Below, in pieces: positions 37,914 to 49,999 of a stretch of DNA of 64,000 nt; the first letter of the stretch is position 1, and the number at the start of each line of letters is the position of its first letter. The DNA lies in assembly GCA_027704905.1 (NCBI GenBank), contig CM051019.1, positions 17,299,272 to 17,363,271 on the forward strand, read 5' to 3'. The notes beneath the pieces were generated by a model. That model saw nothing but the letters and a program-made list of their open reading frames with translations, was not told where the DNA came from and searched no databases. This DNA comes from Muraenolepis orangiensis (taxonomy: Eukaryota > Chordata > Actinopteri > Gadiformes > Muraenolepididae). Both the position numbers and the translations under genes were made by a program.

Positions 37914-39555
37914 CAGTGCTGCTCGAAAGTATGTGAACCCCCTAGACATGGTCATTGTAATTGTACAAAAATGTAAAATAACCTTATTAAATGTATATCC
38001 AAACACCAATTTGTAAAGCAGGACTTTCCAAATAATGGACACAAACAAAGAAAAATTATGTATTTTCATTATTTATTCAAAAAAAGTGAAACTGAAATAT
38101 GACTTGTGCAAAAGTATGTGAACCCTTTTGGTTAATAGCGTGTGGCACCTCCTTTTGCAGCCATTACTGCAATCAAACGTTTTCTATAGCCACTGACCAG
38201 TCTCTCGCATCTGCTGTGGGGGATTTTTGCCCACTCTTCCTTGCAGAACTCAGCCAGTTGAGAAAGGTTGGAGGGACATCTGGCATGTACCCCCCGCTTC
38301 AGGTCTAGCCACAACATTTCAATTGGATTGAGGTCCGGACTTTGACTTGGCCAATCCAGAGTACGAATCCTCTTTTTTCTGAACCATTCCTTGGTAGATT
38401 TGCTGGTATGTTTTGGGTCGTTGTCTTGTTGAAAAACCCATTTACGGCCCAGTTTCAACTTCCTGACTGATGGCTGGAGATTCTTATCAAGAATTTGCTG
38501 ATACACTTCAGAATTCATGTTTCCCTGGATGATATGGAGTTGTCCAGGTCCAGAAGCAGAGAAGCAGCCCCATACCTTAACATTTCCACCACCATGCTTC
38601 ACTGTTGGGATGAGGTTCTTTTCTTCATGTGCTGTGTTGGTTTTTCTCCAAACAAAGCGCTTACGATTATGACCAAATAATTCTATTTTGGACTCATCTG
38701 TCCAGAGAATGGACTTCCAGAAGGCCTCTGGTTTGTCCAAGTTCTCTCTGGCAAAGTTTAAACGGGCAGCTTTGTTCTTTTTGGAGAGCAGAGGCTTCCT
38801 TCTAGCAACCCTCCCATGAATGTCGTGTTGGTTCAATTTTCGTCTAATTGTAGACGCATGTACATTTACACCTGACGCTGCCAGAGAGCTCTGCAACTCT
38901 TTAGAGGTGATGTGTGGGTTGTCCTTTACCTGATTTATTATTCTACGGGTGCTTCTTGATGTTAGTTTTAATGGGCGTCCACTTCTAGGCAAAGATGCGG
39001 TCATCTTGGACGCCCTCCATTTGTAAATTATTTGCCTCACCGTGGATGGATGGAGCTGGAATCGTTTGGAGATTGTCTTGTAGCCTTCTCTAGACTGATG
39101 GGCTGTCAGTACCATTTTCTTGATTTCCTCGGGTATCTCCTTTCCTCTTGGCATGGTTGATTCGTATGGGTACACCCTGGCACTGCAGTCGTTTGGTTGT
39201 TTTTCTCTCTCTTTTAATCTGTGTTGTCCAACCCTTTTCCTAATGATGTCTCATTTGATTGGTTTGCTTAATTGACTAATTATGCACCCAAAAGTGTTTC
39301 ACCTGAATCTGTTACCTCCTTGACTTTACCAATACAGCTGGGGGTTCACTTACTTTTGCACATCCACTAATTCCATGTTTCATGTATTTTTTTGGCTACT
39401 CACACAATTCCCTCTAAAAAAGTACATGGAACTGTTAAACATAAACCTGACATTTCATATATGTAAAACTTGTGATGATAAAATAGGAAAATCATGGTAA
39501 AACAACAGAAAACTCTTAACTGTTCAAGGGGTTCACATACTTTCGAGCAGCACTG
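37914..39555 (-). mobile_element. Complete Tc1/mariner transposon with IR/DR ends
   Basis: 1642 bp flanked by TA. Outer inverted repeats begin CAGTGCTGCTCGAAAGTATG on both sides. Inner repeats (TGCAAAAGTATGTGAACCC near 38107, and its counterpart near 39345-39362) give the IR/DR arrangement of Sleeping Beauty-like elements. It sits in a (TA)n tract, a natural Tc1 target. Confidence 0.95.
38132..39175 (-). CDS. Tc1-type DD34E transposase, intact ORF
   Basis: 347 codons from ATG to TAA with no break; a second in-frame ATG (MPRGKEIPEE) gives about 340 residues, the usual family size. The N-terminal paired-like region has two helix-turn-helix units (KTISKRFQLHPSTVRQIIYK and ASTIRRKLNQHDIHGR). A GRPLK/GRP linker lies between them. 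The DDE residues are visible: D in WTDESKIELFG, D in VFQQDNDPKHTSK and E in SPDLNPIEMLW, the last two 34 apart. The glycine-rich VKHGGGNVKVWGCFS box is present. Cut-and-paste transposase acting on the flanking IR/DR ends. An intact frame with matched ends suggests recent activity. Confidence 0.95.
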   Translation of the reverse strand: MYPYESTMPRGKEIPEEIKKMVLTAHQSREGYKTISKRFQLHPSTVRQIIYKWRASKMTASLPRSGRPLKLTSRSTRRIINQVKDNPHITSKELQSSLAASGVNVHASTIRRKLNQHDIHGRVARRKPLLSKKNKAARLNFARENLDKPEAFWKSILWTDESKIELFGHNRKRFVWRKTNTAHEEKNLIPTVKHGGGNVKVWGCFSASGPGQLHIIQGNMNSEVYQQILDKNLQPSVRKLKLGRKWVFQQDNDPKHTSKSTKEWFRKKRIRTLDWPSQSPDLNPIEMLWLDLKRGVHARCPSNLSQLAEFCKEEWAKIPHSRCERLVSGYRKRLIAVMAAKGGATRY

Positions 39556-39603
39556 TATATATATATATCATGTTTCTGTTACCCTCTAACAAAGTGTAAC
39601 AGG

Positions 39604-40480
39604 GTGAGACACACCCACAGATAGTTATAGAGACGGACAGACCAATGGAGAGATAGACAGACAGCTATAGAGACGGACAGACCAATGGAGAGATAGACAG
39701 AAAGAGATACAGCTATAGAGACAGACAGACCAATGGAGAGATAGACAGACGGAGATACAGCTGTAGAGACGGACAGACCAATGGAGAGATAGACCGAAAG
39801 AGATACAGCTATAGAGACAGACAGACCAATGGAGAGATAGACAGACAGAGATACAGCTATAGAGACGGACAGACCAATGGAGAGATAGACAGAAAGAGAT
39901 ACAGCTATAGAGACAGACAGACCAATGGAGAGATAGACAGACGGAGATACAGCTATAGAGACGGACAGACCAATGGAGAGATAGACAGACAGAGATACAG
40001 CTATAGAGACAGACAGACCAATGTCATCAGTCGCTCTTCCTCCGTTGGACTTCTCACCGCCCCCAGCTCACGCATCAGCACCCTGGGTGCTCGAGCTTTC
40101 AGTTGCTGGGCTCCCAGACTCTGGAACTCCCTGCCACTACACATCCCACAGTCTGATTCCATAACAACTTACAAAACCCAACTAAAAACCCATCTGTTTA
40201 AACTGGCATATCCCTGATAAACTGTACCATCTTTCTTGTAAGTTTACTTCCTGTTGTTTGTCTTGTTTTAAACCCTGCGGACACTTCTTGAAGTCCACTG
40301 TTTTTTATTTTTATTTTACTGTAGCATATATGCTCTGTAAAGTGTCTTGAAAGGCACCCCACAAATAAGAGATACAGCTATAGAGACGGACAGACCAATG
40401 GAGAGATAGACACAGACATACTAAAGGAGAGATACAGAGACAGACATACTAAAGGAGAGATACAGAGACGGACAGAGCTA
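39604..40480. repeat. About 46-bp minisatellite split by a LINE insert
   Basis: Unit contains GACAGACCAATGGAGAGATA and GATACAGCTATAGAGAC. About nine units at 39604-40023, then two to three more at 40369-40480 after the insert. Confidence 0.93.
40024..40368 (+). mobile_element. 5'-truncated LINE 3' end inside the minisatellite
   Basis: Plus-strand frame with RLWNSLPLHIPQSDSITTYK and TQLKTHLFKLAYP then stop, the C-terminus typical of fish LINE ORF2. It is followed by a short 3' UTR ending CACCCCACAAATAA. Confidence 0.8.
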
Positions 40481-41280
40481 CAGACAGCTGTAAAGAGAGT
40501 CTTACCTGTCCTTCCCTGGCGACTCTGCACTGTGCTCCTTTTTAAACTTCAACCAAAGGGGGCGTGTCCTGTTCCAGTCCTCCAATCACAGCCTCCCTGG
40601 GTGACCAGAAGACGTGTCAATCATCAAAGTTTACACGTACAACAGGAGATGGTGTCGGACACAGCGGTGTCCGACAAGCTCTGTGAAAATGACACCTTCT
40701 CTCCTCCTGGCCAAACACACTGACTGTCTGTGTTTGGCCAGAAGAGGGGAGAGAGAAGAAGAGATGCATGGCTGACCCCCCGCCAGCGTGGAACTTGAAT
40801 AACCTTTATTCGCCCCGGGATACCAGACGATACGACGCTCTTCACAGCAGCACATCCCGATAACATGTTATGTAGCCCAATGCTACGTAGCCCAGTATGC
40901 TTTGTCCCCTAGCATGCTGTAGCTGTACTTATTGGCCAAGAAACAGTATTTGATTGTGGCGCAGATCCAGATCTGAATCCGGATCCTGGAATTTGTTAAA
41001 AGGATTATTTTTCACTAGGAGATTACATATTGTGCAATATTTCACCAAATGACTAACATATTTGCATAAAACTTGGTGAGTTGGTTAAGGTTGAATACAA
41101 ACTACGATTTTAGAACATTAAGGGAATTGGAGATAAGAATCTGGACCCCCGCAGATCCGGTTACCGACTGAACCATGGGGCCATGTTGTTAATACACCCC
41201 ACTGTGGTGTTCATTTCACTTCTGAAATGTTTTGCACATGCATGGTGAACAGTTCATACTAAAACTATGAAGTATGAAGT
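40481..41280. other. Unassigned spacer with small perfect hairpins
   Basis: No gene seen. Two perfect hairpins: arms 40653-40662 and 40667-40676, and arms 40707-40719 and 40729-40741. A splice-donor-like AG|GTAAGA on the minus strand lies at about 40506. Confidence 0.4.
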
Positions 41281-42105
41281 GTTCAAGTTAGGTCAAACAC
41301 TTGATGTTAAACATACTAAACTACGCTAGGCTAACGTCTCACCTAGTTAAGCATACTAAGCACTAGGCTAGGCTAAAGTCTAACCAATTAAAATATACTA
41401 GGCTAGGGTCTCACCAGATAACCCTACTAAAACACAAGGCTAGGCTAATGTCTCACCAGTTATCCATACTTTCCGCTAGGACACACCTGACTGCACAAAG
41501 TCCAAATGACTCTTGAAGGTACAAAAGTCATGCATGTGTAAAGTGCATGTATGGTCCTTTCAGTGTAATGGTTGAACAACATGTGATGCTAAAAGAGTCT
41601 TCCTCTTCCACACTTCACATCACCGTGTCATTTAGAAGATGCTTTTTAACTCTTAGTGGCTTACAAGTTAGGCGGCAAGCTAATCATGCAAAAAACAATA
41701 GCTAAATTCTAAAACAACAAATGGAGTGTGCAGCCACATCAGCCAAAACATAGCCAAATCAGAGCTGCATTAGTGAATTAGAACTGTATTATTGAATCAG
41801 AACGATTGTATTAGTGAAGAACTGCATTGTATTAGTGAATCCAATCTGTACTGTATTAGTGAATCCAATCTGTACTCCACTAGTGAATCAGAACTGTACT
41901 CCACTAGTGAATGCAAACTGTACTGTATTAGTGAATCCAAACTGCATTGTATGTTCGAACTGTTGGTGAATCGAAAATATTGTATTAGTGAAGAACTATA
42001 TTGTATTCATGAACCAGAACTGTCTTGTATTTGTGAATCACAACTGTATTTCAGTAGCATAACAGTTGCAGTAGGCCTAGGTCCATCAAGGTGGATGTGT
42101 CCACT
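41281..42105. repeat. Degenerate repeats: TAGGCTAACGTCTCACCAG and GTATTAGTGAATCCAA
   Basis: First block 41281-41470 of roughly 60-bp units. At 41625-41675 there is a minus-strand fish LINE/SINE tail. Second block 41765-42060 has about twelve imperfect 20-26-bp units. Confidence 0.75.
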
Positions 42106-42399
42106 TCTACCCGACCTGTCCTTTTACAACAGAGAGCAATCCTCCATGCTGGGTCAACCTTACGTAACACAGGGATGTTTGGGCAGCTCCTTGGCAGCGT
42201 CTGGCCTCTCCACTAGACACTAGTTCACTTTTACTGCCCTTCGGAAAGAACGGGTACCCAATATACCCAAAGCAATACACATACAAATGAAGAACAAAAT
42301 TAATCACCCATTAAAGAAAAATACCAATCCACAAATAAGTTATCTCAAATACGTTTTTCTGACAAACAGCTCTCTCTCTCTCTCTCTGTCATTTAATTG

Positions 42400-43751
42400 A
42401 GAGACAGACCAGTTAGATAAGTCCTCTCGCTTTAACAAAGTACTCTTAATATCAACTCACAACCTGTATAAAAGACACCTGTCCAAACTTGTTACCTGTA
42501 TAAAAGACACAATCAGATTCCAACCTCGCCACCATGGGCAAGACCAAAGAGCTGTCTAAGGACATCAGGGACAAGATTGTAGACCTGCACAAGGCTGGAA
42601 TGGGCTACAAGACCATCAGCAAGCAGCTTGGTGAGAAGGAGACAACTGTTGGTGCGATTATTTGAAAATGGAAGAAACACAAAATGACCATCAATCGCCC
42701 TTGGTCTGGGTCTCCACGCAAGAGCTCGCCTTGTGGGGTATCGAGGATCATGAGAACGGTGAGGGATCAGCCAAGAACTACACGGAAGGAACTTGTTAAT
42801 GATCTCAAGGCAGCTGGGACCACAGTCACCAAGAAAACGATTGGTAACACACTACACCGTAATGGATTAAAATCCTGCAGCGCCCACAAGGTCTCCCTGC
42901 TCAAGAAGGCACATGTACAGGCCCGTCTGAAGTTTGCCAATGAACATCTGAATGATTCAGAGGAGGCTTGGGAGAAGGTGTGAGTCAGATGTGGTCAGAT
43001 GAGACCAAAATTTAGATCTTTGGCATCAACTCTACACGCCATGTTTGGAGGAAGAGAAATGCTGACTATAATCCCAAGAACACCACCCCCCCTGTCAAGC
43101 ATGGAAGTGGAAACATTATGCTTTGGGGATGTTTCTCTGCTAAGGGGACAGGACGACTTCACCGCAGCGAGGGGAGGATGGACGGGGCCATGTACCGTAA
43201 AATCTTGGCCGATAACCTCCTTCCCTCAGCCAGGACACTGAAAATGGGTCATGGATGGGTCTTCCAGCACGACAATGACCCAAAACATACAGCCAAGGTA
43301 ACAAAGGAGTGGCTAAAGAAGAAGCATATTAAGGTGATGGAGTGGCCTAGCCAATCTCCGGACCTTAATCCCATAGAAAATCTGTGGAGGGAGCTGAAGC
43401 TTCGAGTTGCCAAGCATCAGCCTCGAAACCTTAAGGATTTGGAGAGGATCTGCAAAGAGGAGTGGACCAAAATCCCTCCTGAGATGAAACGTCTGACCTC
43501 TGTGCTGGCCAACAAGGGTTTCTCCACCAAGTGCCAAGTCATGTTTTGCAAGGGGATCAAATACTTATTTCACTCAATCAAATGCAAATCAATTTAGAAC
43601 TATTATATGATGTCAATTTCTTGATTGTTTTTTTTGATATTCTGTCTCTCACTGTTAAAATAAACCTACCATTAAAATTATAGGCCGTTCATTTCTTTGT
43701 AAGTGGGCAAACTTAGAAAATCGGCAAGGGATCAAATAATTATTTCCTTCA

Positions 43752-43754
<3 letters not shown>
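42400..43754 (+). mobile_element. Degraded second Tc1/mariner copy
   Basis: A Tc1 family different from the one at 37914. The right end is kept (AGGGATCAAATAATTATTTC, CTTCACTG then TA); the left end is not recognisable. Transposase pieces read from the ATG at 42534 (MGKTKELSKDIRDKIVDLHK). A stop lies at about 42661, then a frameshift near 42980, a stop after SDETKI, and the C-terminal half 43118-43597. DDE residues remain as SDETK, FQHDNDPKH and DLNPIENLW. The normal stop after KGFSTK is lost. Not functional. Confidence 0.9.

Positions 43755-43823
<69 letters not shown>
43755..43823. repeat. (TA)n microsatellite at the Tc1 right end
   Basis: TA run beginning at the Tc1 target TA. Confidence 0.97.
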
Positions 43824-43828
<5 letters not shown>

Positions 43829-45030
43829 GGATTGTGTTGGAGTCTTTCCATGTCATGCTGACATGGATCACCATACACCATTTAAGAGCAGCGGCCGCAA
43901 GAGTTAAACAATTAAGAGATAAGAGATAAGGGAGGACATTGAGACTCACCGAAAGAGACCCAGTGGGCTGGCTTGGTGTGATATCACCACCATGGAACAC
44001 TTAAGGGTCAGGGTCGGCATCGTTCCCCAGGCAACACCCAGGGAGGAACAGATGATTGGCCGTGGTATATCTAGTGGGTGTGGCTAAGCTGCTGTTCGCC
44101 CCCCCCCCCCCCCCCCAGCTAACCTGCCTGGTTGGTGTAGTGGGTTGAGTGGATATGAACAGGGAGGGAATGACAGCTGTGACGACTAACGCTGGAGCGC
44201 CACACACACACACACACACACACACACGAAGAAGATGCAGTGTATTTTGGATCCTCTAGAGGGCAGGAGACAGATCCAGTTGACAGTAAGCATAGCCTCC
44301 ACACGCATCAACGCAACACACAGCTTCACAACTGAAAGCACTGCAGGGAGGTTAATTCAGATTTGAATAGGAATAACGGTTACGTTAGATGGCCATTGAG
44401 GTCCTCATCAGCTTAAAACGCACTATCCAATGATTGCCAGACGTATGTTTTCGATCTTTACAGACTCACTCCACAACACAAAAGGAAGGTTAAATCTTGA
44501 ATGTTTCAGCACAAGGACAAGGTCATGAACGTCACTGGTCAACTAGACGTTTGCATGGAGAGTGTGGGCCTTCTGTCCCATGGAAGGAGAGATTGGTTTG
44601 TTATTAAGCCGATTGGTCGTCCACTCACCCCAAGGACTCGTCAAACTACAACAGCCTGTTTCTGGGAGACTGGATTAGATAGCGTTTTTTTTCAACCAGA
44701 TATATCATTTATTCAATTCTAATTATGGAAACGTGGTGAGATGCTGTAGTAGTGAATACACACACACACACACACACACACTATGTGGCCTGAGGTTCAC
44801 ATTAAATTACAAAAAATCGAATATAACATTTTCTGGCCAGTTTAACCACAATTTGGGGTACTCGATGAGCAGCCACGTATACAATATATATCCACACAAA
44901 ATATATCACACATTAAAGACGACAACAACACGGCTAAGCCGAACACATCCCGACCAGGTGATCCGTAGTGAACCAATCCACGAGAGTCACGACTCTCGAC
45001 GAAGAGAGATCACCACAACAGACAACCCGA
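43824..45030. other. Unassigned spacer with short microsatellites
   Basis: No gene recognised. Contains a C run (44100-44116) and short CA runs at 44202-44226 and 44757-44781. Confidence 0.4.
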
Positions 45031-45066
45031 GTTCATTCATTCATTCATTCATTCATTCATTCATTC
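45031..45066. repeat. (ATTC)n microsatellite
   Basis: Nine tetranucleotide units. Confidence 0.95.
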
Positions 45067-45069
45067 GTT

Positions 45070-45740
45070 CGTCCCCAGCGCTGTGTGGACCGGCCCCACC
45101 TGGCGGTGCTGTAGAACGGCACGAGCACCGGCAGGTGCAACGACAATCACATCACGACCCTGGGTAACGACCGGGTGAGTAGCCTCGCTAGCCTCGCTAC
45201 TACCACCACCCCCGCCACACACACACCTCCGGTTACAGACAACCTTTAGTCAGCCGTGTCCCGCGCACCGTGGCCCGGATTAAATAACCCGTCGTTCAAT
45301 CGTTATAAAAAAGAACCGAACCGGTCGTGACAAACCGCTGGGGGGGTAAGGGTGCCTCTTACGGTTAACGGCGCCGTTCGTCTCCCTCTGCCTTCTACCG
45401 GTTAACGGCGCCGTTCGTCTCCCCTTCTGTGGGTCAAACATCTCCGGTGGTGACTGCCTGCCTGGTGCGGGAGGTGCGCGAGGAGGGACGACGAGGCCCC
45501 GCCCCCCTTCACGCCAGCACCACGTGCTGAGGAGGAGCTCTGGTGCCGTAGACCCCGCCGAGGGGAACCATAGTACACGGGCAGAACCGCACTAATCAAC
45601 AACTTCACACATCTCACTACTCAAACCCGTGGCAGTATTTGTTTTACAAACATATACATATATATATAATAAATTAGTTGAACTGTATTCCGGGGACGTT
45701 GCGGCGTGGCCACCATTTTGAAAGACACGCGTGACGTCAC
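45070..45740. promoter_or_regulatory. CpG-rich block, possible promoter
   Basis: Clearly richer in CpG than its surroundings, with a tandem duplicate of CGGTTAACGGCGCCGTTCGT (45363-45382 and 45400-45419). No exon could be recognised, so the gene it might serve is unknown. Confidence 0.25.
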
Positions 45741-45881
45741 TATGGAATCAATGAAGTCCCCGAGTTAATAATCACGTAGGACTGAGGTGTAGCATGTGTG
45801 TTAAACTATTGTAGTGCATTTTTTTATACCCTAAGTATAAAACTAAAACACTGTCTGTGATACTGTATGCATTGAAAGAGC

Positions 45882-46003
<122 letters not shown>

Positions 46004-46480
46004 GAAGCGGCCAACAGGCGCTGCTAGGAATACGACCCCCTGGAGTTTGTGCTTGTAAACTCGTGACGTGACAACAAAGGCACCAAGTGATCAACTGGAA
46101 TAGTGGAGGCTGATGCAGTTAGTAGATGTTTGTTTGCTGTGATCAACCGGAGTAGCGGACGCTGGTTGTACCTGGAGACCGATCGGAGCAGGAGATGTTT
46201 GTGATACTACTCCTATCTCCTAGCTCCATCATGCTGCATGATGCTGATGAATTTGATGCTTTGTTCAATAAAGACATTGAACTTAGTATCCGGACCTCTG
46301 AGAAAGATTGTTATTCCACCCGAGTAGAAATTATACTACACTATCAATGTTACAATGAAAACAATCATAAACACAAGAGAAAATTATGCATTTATAAAAA
46401 AGTATATCTATTTTATTTGGAAGACATCCATCCAGGGAGGAGAGATGGGTGTTGGATCCGATGTGGGTTTTACCTCAGAT

Positions 46481-48888
46481 CAGGCACGTGCACTACATAG
46501 ACATCAAAGGGGGCTTGAGCCCCTGCCCTTTTTCTTCCTTCTTTAATTTTTTATAAATGAATATATATCTACTCCTGTTTGCACACAGTTTCCCTTTCCA
46601 ACAAATATATTGATTGAATAAAAGATAAAAAATATCAGGTCGGGAGATTAGACTGTCAAGTTCCCTCCCTCCCTCCACGTCACAGCGGTGCGGACAGTCC
46701 TCGGCAGTCCCTTCAGACAGGTAGCAGCACCTCCCACCTTACAGTCCCTTCAGACAGGTAGCAGCACCACCCACCTTACAGTCCCTTCAGACAGGTAGCA
46801 GCACCACCCACCTTACAGTCCCTTCAGACAGGTAGCAGCACCACCCACCTTACAGTCCCTTCAGACAGGTAGCAGCACCTCCCACCTTACAGTCCCTTCA
46901 GACAGGTAGCAGCACCTCCCACCTTACAGTCCCTTCAGACAGGTAGCAGCACCTCCCACCTTACAGTCCCTTCAGACAGGTAGCAGCACCACCTACCTTA
47001 CAGTCCCTTCAGACAGGTAGCAGCACCTCCCACCTTACAGTCCCTTCAGACAGGTAGCAGCACCACCCACCTTACAGTCCCTTCAGACAGGTAGCAGCAC
47101 CTCCCACCTTACAGTCCCTTCAGACAGGTAGCAGCACCACCTACCTTACAGTCCCTTCAGACAGGTAGCAGCACCTCCCACCTTACAGTCCCTTCAGACA
47201 GGTAGCAGCACCACCCACCTTACAGTCCCTTCAGACAGGTAGCAGCACCTCCCACCTTACAGTCCCTTCAGACAGGTAGCAGCACCACCTACCTTACAGT
47301 CCCTTCAGACAGGTAGCAGCACTTCCCACCTTACAGTCCCTTCAGACAGGTAGCAGCACCACCCACCTTACAGTCCCTTCAGACAGGTAGCAGCACCTCC
47401 CACCTTACAGTCCCTTCAGACAGGTAGCAGCACCTCCCACCTTACAGTCCCTTCAGACAGGTAGCAGCACCTCCCACCTTACAGTCCCTTCAGACAGGTA
47501 GCAGCACCTCCCACCTTACAGTCCCTTCAGACAGGTAGCAGCACCTCCCACCTTACAGTCCCTTCAGACAGGTAGCAGCACCACCCACCTTACAGTCCCT
47601 TCAGACAGGTAGCAGCACCTCCCACCTTACAGTCCCTTCAGACAGGTAGCAGCACCTCCCACCTTACAGTCCCTTCAGACAGGTAGCAGCACCACCCACC
47701 TTACAGTCCCTTCAGACAGGTAGCAGCACCTCCCACCTTACAGTCCCTTCAGACAGGTAGCAGCACCTCCCACCTTACAGTCCCGTCAGACAGGTAGCAG
47801 CACCTCCCACCTTACAGTCCCTTCAGACAGGTAGCAGCACCACCCACCTTACAGTCCCTTCAGACAGGTAGCAGCACCTCCCACCTTACAGTCCCTTCAG
47901 ACAGGTAGCAGCACCACCCACCTTACAGTCCCTTCAGACAGGTAGCAGCACCTCCCACCTTACAGTCCCTTCAGACAGGTAGCAGCACCACCCACCTTAC
48001 AGTCCCTTCAGACAGGTAGCAGCACCTCCCACCTTACAGTCCCTTCAGACAGGTAGCAGCACCACCCACCTTACAGTCCCTTCAGACAGGTAGCAGCACC
48101 TCCCACCTTACAGTCCCTTCAGACAGGTAGCAGCACCACCCACCTTACAGTCCCTTCAGACAGGTAGCAGCACCTCCCACCTTACAGTCCCTTCAGACAG
48201 GTAGCAGCACCTCCCACCTCATCACAATCGCCACATTGATATGCTAATTAGGCGTTAACTAGGCCTAATTAAAATGCGCTAATTTGCCTCACCTCACAAC
48301 TACCCCAGATAGTTACTTACGTCAAGTCAGTATTTTCCCCTGAAATGTTATGTTTAAATATGCAGATTATCTTTCAATCTATAGATGAATTCAGACAGGG
48401 TAGTAAAACGAACACCATTTCGTTTTTTGGAAGTTTTCTTTCCATTAGAGTGAAGGAAAACGTGGAAGCAAAATAGACAAATTTACAGTACATGAAAAAA
48501 CTATCTTTTTGCCTGTAATGTCCTGCCTTAAACAGTAACTTCATCATTTTGATTGTTGAGTGCTCATTTAATAACTACCGGTATTAATTGTACTAGTTAG
48601 TTGTATGCTGATAGATCTTAATCATTACATGATACAGCGACCCACCCTCATATATGAAAGGAGGGAATTGTAGTTACACTGAAACTAAGTCCTTGTCAAC
48701 AGCAGTAATTGTATGTTGTGTGCTGTAAGTGTAATAATAATGTATTGGAATATTAATGTATTCAGGCAATTCAGTATTCTATTGCTTGGCTTAACTTTGT
48801 TTTACAATTTTTTTTTTATAAATGATTATGGGAAGTGCCCTTTTTCTCACTTGAGCTCCTGCCCTCGAAATGTCCGTGCACGTCCCTG
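46481..48888. mobile_element. hAT-type non-autonomous transposon carrying a satellite array
   Basis: Flanked by an exact 8-bp target duplication CCTCAGAT (46473-46480 and 48889-48896), the hallmark of hAT. Ends are inverted: CAGGCACGTGCAC on the left and the complement of GTGCACGTCCCTG on the right. Both continue with GGGC...GAGC...CCTGCCCTTTTT-like sequence. No transposase. Most of the 2408 bp is the 37-bp array at 46705-48218. The right-hand 670 bp is AT-rich and non-coding. Confidence 0.9.
46705..48218. repeat. 37-bp satellite, about 41 units
   Basis: The unit is CAGTCCCTTCAGACAGGTAG plus CAGCACCTCCCACCTTA. Units differ almost only at CCTCCC versus CCACCC (rarely CCACCTA), often in alternating order. 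Contained within the hAT element. Confidence 0.98.
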
Positions 48889-48896
48889 CCTCAGAT

Positions 48897-49557
48897 CGAA
48901 TAGAAGCGATGTTAGCCATAATCCCAAGAGATGTGCAGTGGAAATCTCTGAATAAGCATGCAAATTGTCAACTAATAAAAACAGTCACACATGAGGCAAG
49001 TGGCCAGACGCAACAGACGATAAGACAAAGCTTTGTTGGGAGCCCTGGATCTTATTAGGTGAGGATAGGGAAGTCCAATGCAATGCTGGCAGCACTCCGT
49101 AATTTATACCCTTTCGTGTTTTCATATCCCACGAGATGGAATGTCTCCACTTCAAAGAAGGACTATCCAAACCACTCAGGGTAACGAAGGACCAAAGTGT
49201 GTGTGGGTGAGACCTGGATATGTAAATGAGAGTTGGGGTGTCACGGGGGGTAGCACCGTTATTGCAGCTGCATGCCAGTCCCCAACAACATTCAAACACA
49301 TCTAGTTAGCCATTGCCAACAACACAAGAATCCTCAGGATAATAAACAGAGGTCGATAGAGGGACCGACTTATGCATTTTCCATTACAGATGTCTCTTGA
49401 GGAATCGCTAAATGTACAATTACAAACACCAGCGCTTTCATTAGTCGGCACACACACGCTGAACAAGAATAATCCTTTCGCTTGAGTTGCACATCACCCA
49501 CATCCACATTAAAATATACCAGCATTTACTGAACAGGTCGTTTTTTGAAACATAACA
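48897..49557. other. Unassigned spacer downstream of rpl7l1
   Basis: Unique-looking sequence with no recognised exon or transposon. Confidence 0.4.
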
Positions 49558-49563
49558 TTTATT
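49558..49563 (-). terminator. rpl7l1: rpl7l1 polyadenylation signal candidate
   Basis: AATAAA on the minus strand 437 bases after the rpl7l1 stop. No stronger signal is nearer. Confidence 0.45.
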
Positions 49564-49999
49564 GAAATATGAAGAAATCACTGTACATTTGGGTTCCATC
49601 GCTGTCTTAGAAAATAGACGACCATGACTCTGACCTCGTTTAGCACTGGACAAGAGGAACACAGATTCATTGAAACTCATTCACCTTGGACTGATGTTTC
49701 CCAAGTTACAACCACATAGTGAAGAGAAAGGGGTAATAACCACACTGTGGGTGGGGTGCCCAGTTCCTAGTCTGTGGTCCTTAAATGTTTACGAGGTCCT
49801 GTACTTTAGACGCCCAAAAAAATAATTCACTGCAGAGCTCGGCCCAAATGAGGACCAATCCGGCCCTACGGTAGCAAAGCTGCCTGGGTGCCTTTGAGCC
49901 AGACACCGAGAGGTCACTCCTCCTCCTCCGCAGCGTAACACACATTCTGAACAGGAATAAAGTCTCGGGTTGTTGTTGTCGTCTCAGTCTTGCGGGTGT

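Noticed and set aside
45070..45180. A coding exon (GC-rich open stretch)
   Set aside because: No frame gives a recognisable protein with matching splice phases on either strand.
46705..48218. CRISPR-like array of 37-bp repeats
   Set aside because: Units are tandem with no spacers, and the context is a vertebrate hAT transposon.
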